DNA of 64,000 nt from NCBI RefSeq assembly GCF_011397635.1, contig NC_064761.1:42496143-42560142 (forward strand), written 5' to 3'. The position numbers and the translations under genes were made by a program. Shown here in pieces: positions 23,619 to 36,779 of this stretch. A model generated the notes under the pieces. It worked only from the letters and a program-made list of their open reading frames with translations. It ran no database searches and had not been told where the DNA came from. Each line of letters starts with the position of its first letter. The first letter of the stretch is position 1. The DNA is from Epinephelus fuscoguttatus. Lineage: Eukaryota; Chordata; Actinopteri; Perciformes; Serranidae.

Positions 23619-24045
23619 ATTAAATCTAAATCTAAATGTTAAATCTAATTGCTAAACCTAAATGTTAATTCTAAATGCTAAATCTAAATCTAAATGTTAA
23701 ATGTTGAATCTAAATGTTCTGGGTGAAACTAAATATTTAGCTAATATGCAAATTCACACTGCCGGTCACCGGAAGTACCAAAATAAAAGCTCGAGATGGT
23801 CAGACTGTGTTTATAGAATCAAATAACGAATTAAAACCAACTTATCGGGGGAAATGAACACTTGAACACACATTAGCGTGATAATAACTACCTAAAATAA
23901 CAAAAAAATGTTTGGAGAAATTTTATTTGACGTGTACTTTGAGTTGTTAGTGTCCCTTCGGAGGGAATCGCCTTATTGTTAAATACTTCCGGGTATAAAA
24001 CCAGCAGATTTTAGCTATATATATATATATGAATATCTCACATTT
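23619..24045. repeat. Third palindrome arm, direct copy
   Basis: This segment repeats the left arm (for example 'gtgaaactaaatatttagct', the 'ccggtcaccggaagtacc' core and 'gataataactaccta') and also contains sequence found, complemented, at 22812-22930. It therefore pairs with the right arm on its other side, so the right arm can fold with either neighbour. Confidence 0.7.
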
Positions 24046-24415
24046 ATCTCACCGTTAGCGTTGTCTGTAATGACTCATTAACTCTAAACGGTCCATGAAA
24101 AAATTTTTTTTTCCAGCGGATGTCTTAGTTACAACATGATTGAGCTAACTGGAGTAGTTTCATGTCATATCCGACAATGGGAGGCTTTTAACAGATGACG
24201 TCGTGATGTTAGCTTTGCTGCTTCTGTTAGCTGTCCCTGTCAGCTGCAGCCACTGGTGCTTTCTAGACATCGTGATTTCCCAAAACTGAGTAAATACCAC
24301 ACATAGCAACACAAAACAGCTTTGCTAGCTCAATCATGTTGTAACTGACATCCGCTGGAAAAAAATATTTTTTTTCACGGACCGTTTAGAGTTAATGAGT
24401 CATTACAGACACAGT
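24045..24415. mobile_element. ~370-bp MITE-like foldback element, copy 2 (inverted)
   Basis: Same element as at 20553-20938 but reverse-complemented in its unique middle. Both ends carry GTCTGTAATGACTCATTAAC in inverted orientation. Confidence 0.7.
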
Positions 24416-24504
24416 CAAGATGGCACCACCTGAGTGGCAGCTGGTTACAGTAGTTCCGACCCCCCTTCATGTGGTTCTGAGCGAAGCAGTGGCTAATGTG
24501 ACAC

Positions 24505-24602
24505 GTTTCCTGATCTCATAATTACGAGATCCTTATCTTGAAATTATGAGATCTTTTCTCGTAATTACGAGATAAGGATCTCGTAATTACGAGATAAGGT
24601 GT
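24505..24602. repeat. Palindromic repeat cluster ATCTCGTAATTACGAGAT
   Basis: Several copies of an 18-bp perfect palindrome or its near relatives, separated by 'aagg' or 'cctt', make a short cruciform-prone block just before the second duplication copy. Confidence 0.8.
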
Positions 24603-25418
24603 CTAATTTTTTTTTTATCCAGTGAATGCAATGTGCTTCCGTAGTTAAGAGCTTTTAGCCTGCAAGCGTATTGTGCAGTGCTTTGTGTTATATGTCAGCC
24701 TGAGTGTAACTGTTTGTTTAACTTTACCTGTGACAAAATTAAGATCATTATTAATCCCTGGGATTATTTTTTATTTACTTAAAAATTCAAAGTATTCAAA
24801 ACAAAATTCATCAAAGGAAAGCATTCATCACATAGAAAATATGGGCCACATTTACACCTGTGTTACTGTATCAATCTGTGTTATTTTTTTTTTTAAACAA
24901 AGCTTCAACTACAACCCTGGACTGTGCATTTAGATACTCGAGTCTTCTTCCAGGAATGTAATGAAGTGTTCACATTAGTTTTTTAGTAAAAAGGAAGAAA
25001 AAAAAAATATGTAAAAAAACATAGTGTATTCTTCGGTGTGTAGAAAGCATCTGGGCGATGCAAGTTACCTTATATAATATAAAAACACACCAAAAAAGAA
25101 ATTAAAATGCAGCATCATTGCCTATAAGTCGAGTTTATCTTCATGTTCTGGTCGTGCAAATGAAGCAATATTGTTACATACTGCAATTAAAGCTTACAGT
25201 GAGAATTAGACAGACAGTGGAATATGCTGAATATATGTTTGGCACAGTATAGCATCAGTCGGTCTTTCAAGCGACCATGAAGTGGCATCATTGACTTGCA
25301 TATTTTAGTAAATGCATTTCGGTGCTGGTGTAGTTTAGTGGAGAAACTGCAAACATGTATGAAGAATGTGTTAAAAGACGAACACATGACGATGAGAGGA
25401 ACGAGTATGAATTTCACA

Positions 25419-28400
25419 TTAATGTGCAGGCAGGTACGCTTTTATCTTATCCAACAGTATAGTGGGATCCTGCAGGAAATCTGGAAGGTTGCTCCTGTTA
25501 ACGTATGCAGCCAAGCCCACAGCAGAAGCTGACAGGATCAGAGGCCACATAAATGATCTCTTGGGTTCGGGATCACAGCAGGGTCTGGTCTGCATGGGCT
25601 GAGCCACTCTCTCCCACTGTGTGAGGATGGCCTGGCGGGCTCCAGCCCATTTTCCTGGCCCTTTGAGACGATACTGGTATGGAGTACTGGGACCGAACAT
25701 CACAGTCAGTCCCAGCCTGGGATCAGTCAGCAGCAGCTTCAAGAAGTTGGGGCGAACTCCCACCAGCTCTGCTATCTCATCCATGTGGTTGACATAGTCA
25801 ACCTGGATGGTGTGTCTCTGACTGGTGACATACCTGAAACGAGACCCGAGCTGAACATGTTGTGCATAACAAGATTTGATGCATTTCAGATCCTAAATAT
25901 GTAAGTAATCACAAAGCAGAGTAAAACCACTGCTGTACCTTCTGGCCATTGTCTCCTTCTTACACTCGACATCTTTTAGCATGGACGCCACTGAGGGAAG
26001 CTTGATGCAGCCTGTTTAAAAATTAAAGACTTCAGTAAAAAGACTGTGTGATGATAAAAGGTTGCATGTTTTACAGAGCCTGTATTACCTTTAAAGACAC
26101 GTGTGGCCCATCTGGCCTGCATCTCAGAGATGGGCATAATGGCTCCCAGTGGCTGCACGAGACCAATGATAGCCAGAGTGGGGCGGTCCATCTCAGGAGG
26201 AAACACATACTTGTACAGAGATGCTTTGTTCTGAGACACTGAGACCACATGTGAGGCCAGGAATGGAAAGGAAAACTTGTAACCTGTGGCAAACACCTGC
26301 AAGACAGGGGACTCATGTTAGTCACACACTATAGGCCAACTACACTGCTGTTTATGAACATGTACAGAGGCAGAAGAATAAACAGGCTATAGTGTAAATG
26401 CACAAGTGTGTTGGCTATACAGTAATAACCTACCACCAGGTCGACATCTTCCACGACACTTCCATCATCAAACTCCACACTGGAGCCCTGAAACCTGCGG
26501 ATGTTGGGTTTCACCTGAACTGTTCCAGACAGGATGCGGTTGGGAAGCTCATCATTAATTGTGGGATGCTGGCTGAACAACCTGAAATATATGTTCACAT
26601 TGATTAGTAATGTTACTAAAAACTGATAAATACTGCAATCATTAAAATAAGACCAAGAGACTAACACAGTGGTTCTCAACCTTTTTCCTTAGGGGACCTC
26701 TCTTCTATCATCGAGCAAACTGACGACCCCTGACTAAGTGACATACATTTTTTTTAAATATTTCATATTATATTCAACGCATAGCAGCAACAGTACAGAA
26801 CCAACTGATAAACTGTATGATACAATAGTACAAATAGTGAACACAATAACTGCAGGAAGTTTGTGTAAAAAAAAGCCAGTTTGTATTGACTGTAAGCAGA
26901 TTATTTACTGTAAATATGAAGATTTTTTTGACATATTGTTACTTGTTTTTAATTGTCTTGTAAGGTGTCCTTGAGTGCATTATTATTAATATTCTATCTG
27001 ACAAATTGCCCATTGTTCTGTCAGCTCTTTGGTTGTTTTAACTGTGCACTTTTCCCATAGAGGACGAGGCTGTGTAGCAGAGAGGGAGGACTCTGTGAAT
27101 ACAGCTGTTGTGCGAGTCTTCACCCTGCCCTCTTCCTGACAGATTTTTATCTCTTGAATAAAAATCTAACCTAAATAAGGCCTACTGTATATATTTTTAA
27201 AAAACGTTTTTTACACCCTTTACAACCAAGAACGCCTTGCCATCCCCCGTGAAGCTTTGGAGAGCCCTCATGGGGGTCTGGACACCCAGGTTGAGGTGCA
27301 CCAGTAGTGGCATGATGATATTAAATAGGTTCTAACATTACTAATGTTTTAAAAAGTGTATAGAAGTGGATTATGCAATTACTTCTGCAATAGAACACAG
27401 TTATAGATTATCTATTAAATGTATGGTGCCGTCAGACCATTGAGTGTGCAGGACAAAAAGAGAATGGTGAAACATGCTTGGAAGATGATGTGAAGTCTGT
27501 GTGGGTTTGGATGGTAAGAAGTTTTATGCAGTGTTACAGTGTGTAATAACTTGTATCATGTGAGAATAGGTTGTGGTCGTGGACCAGACAAGATACAATT
27601 AAGAAGGACTTGACCCGTTGTTTTATACTATAAATGACAGCTATGAGGGGGCAGCATAGTTGTTCACATCCATTGTCTCGGCAGGAGTGGATTATCAGAC
27701 AATGTGCTCCTGGGCACAGATATGCAGCCCCCATCCCCAAAACAGGAGCAAGACACCCAGATTTATCGTTGTTTCGCCTCATTTTGTGTTGTTGTTTTGC
27801 ATCTCTTGGTGGTTTTGTATCTTGTTGTAGTTGTTATGTCTATTTGAGGTAAACTGGTATCTACTTTGGTCATTTTGCATCTCTTTGAAGTTGTTTTGCA
27901 TCTCTTTGTAGTTATTTTGTGTCTCTTCGCAGTTCCTTTGCATCTCTTTGGGGTCATTTTCCTGGTCAGTACCAGTATTTGAGTGACATTTTGCAGATGA
28001 TTGCCCAGGGCTCACACTTCAGGATTGTGGGCCTGTGGCTGGTAGGCCCGTTCAGTAATCCTTGAATATCTACAACACATTTTACAGCTACTCTGGCTAA
28101 CAGTGGTATCCTCATCTGGACTAATGTGTTGTGTGAACAAAATCAGAGTCTGCCGTGTGCAGGGTCCAGCTGTGCTATAGCTTGTTTAGAAAAAACCAGA
28201 GATGCAAATACAGTACCTGTGCTTTGGCTTGAGATTGTACAGAGCGTGATCAAATCTTTGATTGAGCACTCTCTCTGCTAAACCACAGAAAACACCAAAG
28301 GGAAGGATTTTCCGCACAAAATCTAGCACCCTGTTCAAACGCAGATCCAAAGGCAGCCCGTTGTCCCCAACTCGATTTACAATCCAGGCTCCCCTTCGCG

Positions 28401-31400
28401 TGCTCAGGTAAAGCTATGAAGAGAAGACATGACAGTCAGTCATCACGCTGGTACATGAGAAATACAGTTTGCCAAGTTTTACTGTAATGTAGAAATAGCA
28501 TATTATAAGGTGGACTCAAACTTATAGGTTGTATCTGTAAAATGCATTTAATTGGGACATTATTTCACTCCAGTCTGTGGCTCTGTTACCTGTGACATAA
28601 CCCAAAATGTCTTTTATATCTTGCAGAACATCATCAGCAGAATTTTACTGCATTTACTGTCATTGTATGTGTGTGCAGCACATTATATTCACTGTTACTG
28701 TGGTGCATCACCTCATAGGAATAGTATGAGAGAAGAATGGATATTCCTATTCAAATCAATGTAGAAGGATGATCAGAGTGGCGGCTATTTTTATTTGTAT
28801 TTGTGACCGCTGTAGTGGGCTAACTTCCGTATAAATTTCTCAGTAAACACACCGTCTTGCTGTGCGTTTCAATACCCACACTATTTAGTATGCCAGAAAA
28901 AGATTAAGTATGTCCCAATACATTATATGTCAAATGCTGTAACCAAAAAATACCAGGATGTTCTACTGCATCTGGTCATATTTTGCAGGATCCAAGCCAG
29001 CATGTTTTTCTGGTTATTCTGACCCACAATCCTCTGCGCAGTGCAAGATACATCACATTGAAGCCACAATGACAGATGACAGCGCATTCAAGTGACTGAT
29101 GACCAGTGGAACAGTCATAACATGAATATTAACTGTTTAAGTGAACAGAGTAATCATAAAGATAACCGACAACAGCAAATGACAAGAAAATTAAGAGGAA
29201 ATATAAATGTATTTTTACTGTGGGGAATAAGTTAGAATCTACAATGTCTGCAGTTATTATTTTAAAGTTTCAACTGCACACAAAATAACAACAGCAGAGC
29301 TCTCTGGGTTGATCTCCGTCTCTGGCGAGCTCAGTGAATGGAGTTTTGTTCTATCTCCAAAGTAACGGATGAATGAACAAAAGGGTCAGAGTTCAGGGCG
29401 CAGTAAGGAAGTAGTATGTCCTGATTGTGCGCATACTGCATGCAACAGTATGTACTTTGTAAAGGCAGCTTTACATACCTACTGTAAGTAAAAAGAAAAA
29501 GATTTGAAACACACCCTAGAACTGACTGGGGTAAGGTTCTGGTGTGACGACTCAACAAACAATGAAGCAGAACTTGTTATTTCCCTGTTTCTTTTGTTGC
29601 CATTAGTGGCATGTTAGTTAAAACATGATGTACTGTAGGTGTCTCTAAAGAATCAGTAGACAGCTGAGAACAAGGGGGATTGAACAGCGTGCAGATCAGC
29701 ACAATTTCACATCTAACTTTTTTCGACCTAGTCAGAGTTGGTGATTGCTGGATCAAATATTAGTTCGTCTATTCTGCATCATACTGATTTGTATTTCAAG
29801 AGTTAAATTGTGTTTGCAAACACTGCTCTGTTGTCGAGAACACATCTAGTACATTTACTTCTGTGCTCAAACAACATACTCCAGACCCAGCAGTGTCTTC
29901 TTAGTTTCACTTTCACCCGATGTCGGCAGTAGGACGACGGTAAGCTCACGTAACAGCCCTCCTGTTTACTGATGGGGGCTGATGTGAACCCTCATATCTA
30001 CTATGAACGGCACTGCGTGCACATCTGTGTGACCGTAGCTGTCCACGGACGTTTAGTGCAGAAAGAATGTCCAAGCCTGATTAGTTTAATCCGCCACATA
30101 ATAGCCGCTTTTTCCTCTTCATGAAAGAAGAAAAATCATGAGACAGAGAACTTGGAGCTGCAACCCAAACGAAGGGAGAGGGAGGGAGATGTCTTGGCGT
30201 CCAGACCTCTGACACAGAGACAGAGTTTACTGGCAGAGTCTGTTCAAAGAGGCTCATAAAAGGAATATCAAAGTATATTCTAGCCTAGAGAAAATAGTAT
30301 TTAACTCAACCCAGATCTTCAGCACTTGTTAATGTTACATTTTCAAACTGTAACTGGTCAACATTAGCTGTGACTTAAGGAGACTGATCATTCGCCTCAT
30401 AAATCATGACACTTTTAATAATATAAAGTATTGTATTGGTATTGGTATTGGTATTGGTATTGACGATTCTGGCCTGTATTGCTTGTTATCGGATCAAAAC
30501 CAAATCACCAGCCCAAGCGTACAGTTGTGCTTTATCTGTTTAGTAAGGAAAACAGGTGTAAGAATAGGTCAAAGTGGAGTTCTCAGACTAGCGATTGTGA
30601 CACACTGCACAGCCCCACAGACGTGTGTTTCACAACAACCAACTCCCTTTTTCTTCTGCAATCGTCAAATGACCACAGGAATCAGTTCAACATCCTTCCT
30701 ACTCTCATTGTATTTTTATGGTTCATCTTCAGTTTAACTTTCAGAGTATTTGGTGTTTTGGCTGAACTGTGGATTTATTAGACACGTTGTGTTATTGTCT
30801 GACTGCTCATGTTATTTGAGCTTCTGGATTCTACTGTAAAACTATATTAACCGTTGACCATTCTTTGCTCCTTCAGAGGTTACGTGAAGCTGGTTTTAAT
30901 TCTGAGTCTTGACTTCCTGTCACAGAGGCAGCAATGGGTTGTCTTAAATAATAATCATTCTAATTACCTGACATTGTCAAAAGGAGTCCCTCAAGGTTCA
31001 ATACTGGGTCCTGTTTTATTTACAATATATATCAATAATATTGCATCCACCATCACAAACTGTAACGCCCATCTTCACGCTGATGATACAGTTCTGTACT
31101 GCTCGGCTAACACGGCACTTTCAGCTATTCAAACCCTCAGCAAGCTTTTGATCAAGTACAACATACTCTGTTTCACTTGAAACTGGTTCTCAATCCAAAT
31201 AATACCAAATACATGTTATTTTCTAGAGTTGCAGATATTGATGACCATAGCATAAATATCACCACTTTGACAGGACACAGTATGAAAAGAGTCTCTGAAT
31301 ACAAGTATCTTGGTATCTGGTTAGTTCACAAACTCAAATTCAAGTCCCACATTGATTCTGTGACAAACAAACTAAGACAAAAACTTGGTTTCCTGTACAG

Positions 31401-34400
31401 GAACAAAACAAATTTTCTGATGTTTTACAGAAAACGGAACGTTTTAGATTATGATGATGTTGTTTATAGGAATGCCTCTGCCTCCACACTTGCTCCTCTA
31501 AATTCTGTTTATCACTCTGCCCTCAGATTCATTACTGTTACTCCACTCATCATTGTATTTTATATGAAAAGGTGGGCTGGGCTCCTCTAACTGTGAGACG
31601 TGACAGGCACTGGTTCATATTCATTTATAGAGCTTTAACTGGCAAGATGCCATCATATATTACCTCCTTAATGAATACGTCTCACAATTGCTACTCAACA
31701 TGCTCTAGCAACTGGCTCATGCTCCGAGTACCATGGACACTTCATTTGGTAAAACTGCCTTTGGTTTCTCTGTTGCATTCACATGGAACACTTTACAACA
31801 AACGTTAAAACTACAGACACTTGTTCCAGTGGGTCAGTTTAAAATCATGGTACATGAATACTCTGTCGTTGAATGTAACGGTTTTTAAATTGTGTTGTTA
31901 CTGTTTTTTAATTGTTCTATTTATCTGCATATTATTAGTCTTTTTGTACTCTCGAAATCATTGAAAATGAAGGCAAGCCCTAAATGATTCTTCGAGAATA
32001 AATAAAGGTTGAATGAATTAAGGATGCCATTGTCTCTTGATCTGAGCGTTGAAGATGGTGAATTAAAATGTTTTATTGACTGACATGAATGACAGAATAC
32101 AAGAAAATAAGTAAGTGATTATTCACCAGTTTCACCATATGTAACTATGTCATCCTGACCTGCTTGGTGACTCTGCTCAGCTCCACTGCTATGTCTCCTC
32201 CAGAGTTTCCTATCCCAATCACTACAACCTTTTTATCCCTCCATTCCTCAGGAGTCTTGTAGTCTCTGCTGTGGAAGTACTTTCCCGTGAAGGTGTCAAT
32301 GCCTGGGAGAAACAAAGACAAAGACTTTTGACTGCTGGACAAAGAGCTTTGTGATCTGTATCTGACACTGTTATAAAAATATAATTCAGGTCAGTGTTGA
32401 TGACATTTCACTGACATTATTCTCTCTGGGTGGAGCTGCTTTCTGTTGATATCATGTTACATAACCACACTGTATAGAGTTGCCGTTACAGGCTAGATCA
32501 GACTGTGTCAAAGGTTCACTTTGACACAATTTCCTCTTTGTGTTGCTAGAACACGAGCAGCACTACTTGTGTTTGAGCAAACTGAAGGATATTTATAGGC
32601 TGTAAACGATACCTGGGAAGTCATGCAGTGGCAGGTTGGGCTGGCAGTGATGTCCAATACAGATCATCACCGCATCGAAAATGTGTCTCTCCTTTTTGCC
32701 GTCCTTGTTCTCGATCTCAACGTCCCACTGGCCTGAATGAGAAAAATCTGATCTCTGCTTCACCTGCAAAACTTTGGTCTGAACAGAGAGGCACAAACAG
32801 TTAACAGTTTACTGATAACAGAAAAGCAAACCGACTCTGAGGTGAGCAGTAACCAGCAGTAACACTATTTTACATTTACAACTCAGCTGAGAATATTGCA
32901 TCCTTTCAGGGAAGTCAGTGAAGCATCCTTACATTGAAGCGTATGTGCTTGGTGAGCTGGAAGTGGTCAGCATACATCCGGAAGTAGTCCATGATGAGGG
33001 AGTTATGCATGTAGTTTGGGAAGTGACCAGGGATGGGAAAGTCACTGAAACACATCATCTCCTTGGAGGTGTTGATGATGACAGAGTGGTAAATGCTCGC
33101 TCTGTCTGGCTCTGGATTCTCCTGCAATATAACACAAGGCCATGATCACCTGTTTAACATTGGGGTGGACCATTTTCAATCTGCACCTTATGTGACCCAA
33201 TCATTGAGGCGGTATGGGGGGAATTTCCCACAAGAGGAATTTTTATAAACTGAAGAGCGAAACTGAGCTTTTAAACCAGTTTGAGACAAAAATCTTAGAT
33301 CATGGGTTCTCAAAGTTTTGATGGCTGAGTGCCAGCATATGATTGAGGGCTGCACAGCAAGAGCGCACACACTATCACCTTTTTATAACTTGATTAGGAC
33401 ATATCATACTATGACCTTTTTTCATTACCTTATATAACTGAATGAAGGGGTGGGGGCTAGAATAAATAATGAAAATTTGTTGGGGGTGTCATTACAAACA
33501 TGGGGGTCTCTGGTTAAAAATGACATGGTTTGGTTGCTATAAAGTTGACAGTCTTGTTAAAAATACCTGGTTTGGTCGCTACAAACATGGCAAACTCTGA
33601 TTAAAAACACATTTCAGTGTGCCATGTGTGTGCCCTGCAGGTATTGTGAAGGGGGTGGGAGTATCACATGGCATGCTGAAATAAGTTTTAATGATTAAAA
33701 TACTTTTGGTTATAAGTAACTTGTTGTACTTGATCCGTTTAAAGGGTCAACCATAGACCATAGATCATGAGCCCTCCTTGACCTTAGCCCAGGGTCATCT
33801 GTACCCTTTGACTTCCCTGAGGACAGGCTGGGCAACCAGACCAGGTATTTTTTAACAAGAGTTCACAGTGTATTTAGAGACCAAACTGGGTATTTTAAGT
33901 GAGAGTCTGGAACATGTCACACTGTGCCTGTAGCAACCAAACTGAGTATTTATTTTTTTTCCAAGATATTTTTTGCCTTTAATGGACAGGACAGTTAAGT
34001 GTGAAAGGGGGAGAGAGAGAGGGAGAGACATGCAGCAAAGGGCCACGGCCGGACTCGAACCTGGGCCGCTGCGGCAACAGCCTTGTACATGGGGCGCCTG
34101 CTCTACCACTAAGCCACCGACGCCCCGAAACTGAGTATTTTTTTTAACAAGAGTTAGTTTGTGTTAGTATTGAGGGAAATGGGTATTTTTTGACTGAAGT
34201 TGAGGACATGTCCAGCTGTTTTAGTAGTGGCAAAAGCAAGTATTTTTAATGAGAGTGTGCCATGTTTGTTTCAGCCAAACTGGGTATTATCAACAAGAGT
34301 TCGGGACATGTCCAGCTGTGTTTGTAGTGACCACAGGGGTTATTTTTAACATGAATTTGTCGTGTTTGCAGCAACGAAGCTGGACCTTTTTTATGCAGTT

Positions 34401-34993
34401 TGGGACATGTCCAGTCTTGATTGTAGCAAAAAGTTGTTTTTTTTTATTTGTTTGTTTGTTTTTATCACAGTTTGCCCTGTTTGTAATGACAAGCAACCAA
34501 AGCAACCTTGCAGTAATTTGATCAGTCAATGTTTGATTTTGCTTTTATATAAATATGATTAAATGGATTATAATTGCAGGAAGTAAAACATTGTGCATAG
34601 TGATATGTACAAAATATACAAAAAATATGTCCCTCTGCCCATATTTCCTAATGGCTGGCCTGCTGGTTGCTGCAAACACAGCGTGACATATCCTCAGTTT
34701 GTTCTTTACAAAGATGGTGAACTCTCTTAAAAACAAATCTGGCTGAACAAACAGAGCCAAAGGGAGTGGCATTTGTGTCCCTCAACATATATTATAATTG
34801 CTGCCTGGATATAACACATCTTAACTTAAAATGAAACGAACCAGTGTGCAGCGTGACCCACCTTAAACCTCCACAGACCACCAATGTCATCGCTGCTCTC
34901 AAAGCAGACTGGCTCCAGCCCTTCATCCAGGCAGCACTTGATGCAGGCCAATCCTGAACTTCCTCCTCCAACCACCGCCACACGACGAGTCAT
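25419..34993 (-). CDS. fmo5: FMO-C: flavin-containing monooxygenase (FMO5-like), 9 coding exons, 556 aa
   Basis: Exons in transcript order: 34862-34993, 32933-33121, 32613-32778, 32160-32302, 28217-28413, 26434-26581, 26089-26296, 25939-26011, 25419-25833. All nine exon lengths equal FMO-B. The protein differs from FMO-B at scattered positions, notably in exon 5 (residues after NGLPLDL) and at the start of exon 9 (VDYVNHMDE against VDYVRYMDE). FAD GGGSSG (9-14), [11 protein letters not shown] (167-177), GIGNSGG (192-198), FATGY (327-331) and the C-terminal hydrophobic segment are intact. It is a recent duplicate of FMO-B with the same upstream region, so similar expression is expected by inference. 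Confidence 0.92.
26667..27304. mobile_element. hAT-like non-autonomous element (FMO-C intron 5)
   Basis: The left end CAGTGGTTCTCAACCTTTTT is typical of vertebrate hAT (Charlie-type) ends. The right end CCCAGGTTGAGGTGCACCAG is a decayed inverted partner. No flanking duplication can be read with confidence and no transposase frame is visible. FMO-B has a Helitron fragment at the matching place. Confidence 0.6.
27680..28060. repeat. Dispersed repeat with ~24-bp minisatellite (FMO-C intron 5)
   Basis: Counterpart of 11205-11610 in the duplicate; same opening, array and end, slightly shorter near 28010 where copy 1 has a short CA run. Confidence 0.6.
30870..32020 (+). pseudogene. LINE fragment, reverse-transcriptase remnant (FMO-C intron 4)
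   Basis: Same insertion as in FMO-B, inherited through the duplication: [13 protein letters not shown] near 30981 and HADDTVLY near 31077. This copy keeps about 300 bp (31420-31720) deleted in B, with further reverse-transcriptase C-terminal sequence ([13 protein letters not shown]), but has frameshifts and an upstream deletion of its own at about 30911. Non-functional. Confidence 0.75.
33830..34440. repeat. Degenerate minisatellite (FMO-C intron 1), interrupted by a SINE
   Basis: Same array as at 18228-18690, here split by the SINE at 33952-34127. Confidence 0.65.
33952..34127 (-). mobile_element. tRNA-derived SINE, minus orientation, with 13-bp target duplication
   Basis: On the minus strand the element begins CGGGGCGTCGGTGGC. 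It has an A-box-like TGGCTTAGTGGTAGAGCAGG and a B-box-like GGTTCGAGTCC, and ends in an A-rich tail. AAACTGAGTATTT stands on both sides (33939-33951 and 34128-34140). FMO-B has the same site empty with one copy of that 13-mer (18328-18340), so the insertion postdates the segmental duplication. Confidence 0.9.
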
Positions 34994-35511
34994 ATTTCAG
35001 CTGAAACAAATGTTTTCACTCTAAGTAACACAAGATCTGCAAACAGCACCAGAACACAGAGATCCGTCCCCTTCTTTACTCTGCTGAGTCGGATAATTAT
35101 ATCAGTCTGTCTGAAAATCACAGAAGAGGCAATGCATGCAGTAAAACGAGATGTGCAACATTTATCTTATAGGGCTCTATGATCACCAGCCCGCCTTCTG
35201 TTTCAGTTTTAACTGGTTTCTCTAAATGTTGCGCAACCACGATCAAAGCTCATCACGTGTTAATGTGTAGCTACAAGTTTTACATATTTCACATTAGAAG
35301 CAATGCACTGACTCAGACACCAACTCTACTTTCGCAACTCGACTTTAACATCTTGTTTGCTTGACTCTGCAAAGCCGGTGTCAACAGTCTCAGAATACAG
35401 CAGTTAAAAGTTTAACCGCATTTTTTTTTTTTTTTTTTTACAAAAATCTTGACAAAAATGCACCAAAAACTTACAATACTATATTTTGGCACGTAGCCCA
35501 TGATTTCTTAC

Positions 35512-35592
35512 CTTCTTCGATTCGGATGAGGAAACGACTTCTCCGTGCTGGGTGTATCTGAGCAGTGGGCGGAGTGAGAATAAAGAGACTGT
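35512..35592 (-). promoter_or_regulatory. Candidate noncoding exon 1 and promoter of FMO-C
   Basis: Same donor (GAAG|GTAAGAA at 35512/35511), CCGCCC box and CTTTATT element as upstream of FMO-B. Confidence 0.45.
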
Positions 35593-36059
35593 GCACAACA
35601 ATCTGTATCCCCAAACGACCCCCGTGGCAGTGCAGAGTCAGGGTTATTGAACTGGAGCAAAAGCAAACAAACAGCACCCTTTTTCCTGACAATCTACCAG
35701 ATGGCAGAGGGCCACACTGTCAGGGCTCTATATCATAATGGATCTGAGTGGCCCCACGATTCACAAAAGCAGCTTATGGGAGCCAAACAACCTTGGGGTC
35801 CACATCATGATGAATCTGAGTAGGCCTATGTTTGATTTTAAAACACATAATGTGAGCTAAAAACGCTCTCTCCAACCACACGTCTGTCAATCAATTCATC
35901 TCTATCATGACCATTTGCTGTGATGTCATAAAGGTGAGCAGGCACTGTGATTAGGTCAAGCAGTTACTCAGAGCACCCTGGTATCTATACAACGAGGAAT
36001 GTGATAGTGCACTTATAGCCACACCTTGGACCATGTGTAACATTAGGAAACAATCGCTC

Positions 36060-36760
36060 TACATTTCTACCATTAACAAAGGGTGTGCCACAGGGTTCAG
36101 TACTGGGTCCTGTCCTGTTTACCATTTGTATCAACAACATTACATCCTCTATCCTCGATTCTAATGCCCATCTTTACGCCGATGATACAGTTCTGTACTG
36201 CACCTCTAACACTGCACACTCAGCCATTGAAATCCTGCAGCAAGCCTTCGACAAACTACAACATTCACTTTTCAATCTGTAATTAGTTCTTAATGCAGAC
36301 AAGACCAAATACATGATATTCTCAAGAGCCAGAAATATTACAGATGACAGTTTACACATCACCACTTTTACAGGACACAGTATTGAAAGGGTTTCAGTAT
36401 ATAAGTATCTGGGCATCTGGTTGGATCAGAAACTAACATTTAAATTCCATATTGACATACTGGCAAGTAAACTAAAACACAAAATAGGATACTTATATAG
36501 ACACAAATTAAATTTTCCCTTACTTTGTAGGAAACAGATCATTGAGGCTGTATTTTTATCAGTTCTGGATTATGGTGATGTTATCTATAGACATGCTTCT
36601 GCCTCCACTCTCACTTCATTGGACTCAATTTATCACTCTGCACTCCACCCATCATTGTGTCTTATATGATAAGGTGGGATGGACACCTTTATCTGTGCGA
36701 AGAGATATGCACTGGCTACTTTTCATTTATTAAGTTTTGAACAGCAGCATGCCACCATAC
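36060..36760 (+). pseudogene. LINE reverse-transcriptase fragment (second lineage copy)
   Basis: Plus-strand frames carry [18 protein letters not shown] at 36085, the YADDTVLY catalytic loop at about 36175 and YLGIWLDQKL at about 36403. It is the same LINE family as the intronic fragments but a separate, diverged insertion. It is 5'-truncated with stop codons and frameshifts after 36282. Confidence 0.75.
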
Positions 36761-36779
36761 CTCAGCACTTTATTGAACT

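Larger units (their letters stand above)
24650..35808. repeat. Segmental duplication, copy 2 (carries FMO-C)
   Basis: Direct repeat of 8678-20030. Compared with copy 1 it lacks about 100 bp near 24905 and the 13173-14137 segment. It gains an hAT-like element (26667-27304), a SINE (33952-34127) and about 190 bp near 33520-33710. Confidence 0.9.

Noticed and set aside
34020..34127. tRNA gene on the minus strand
   Set aside because: A and B boxes are present, but the body, A-rich tail and 13-bp target duplication show a SINE.
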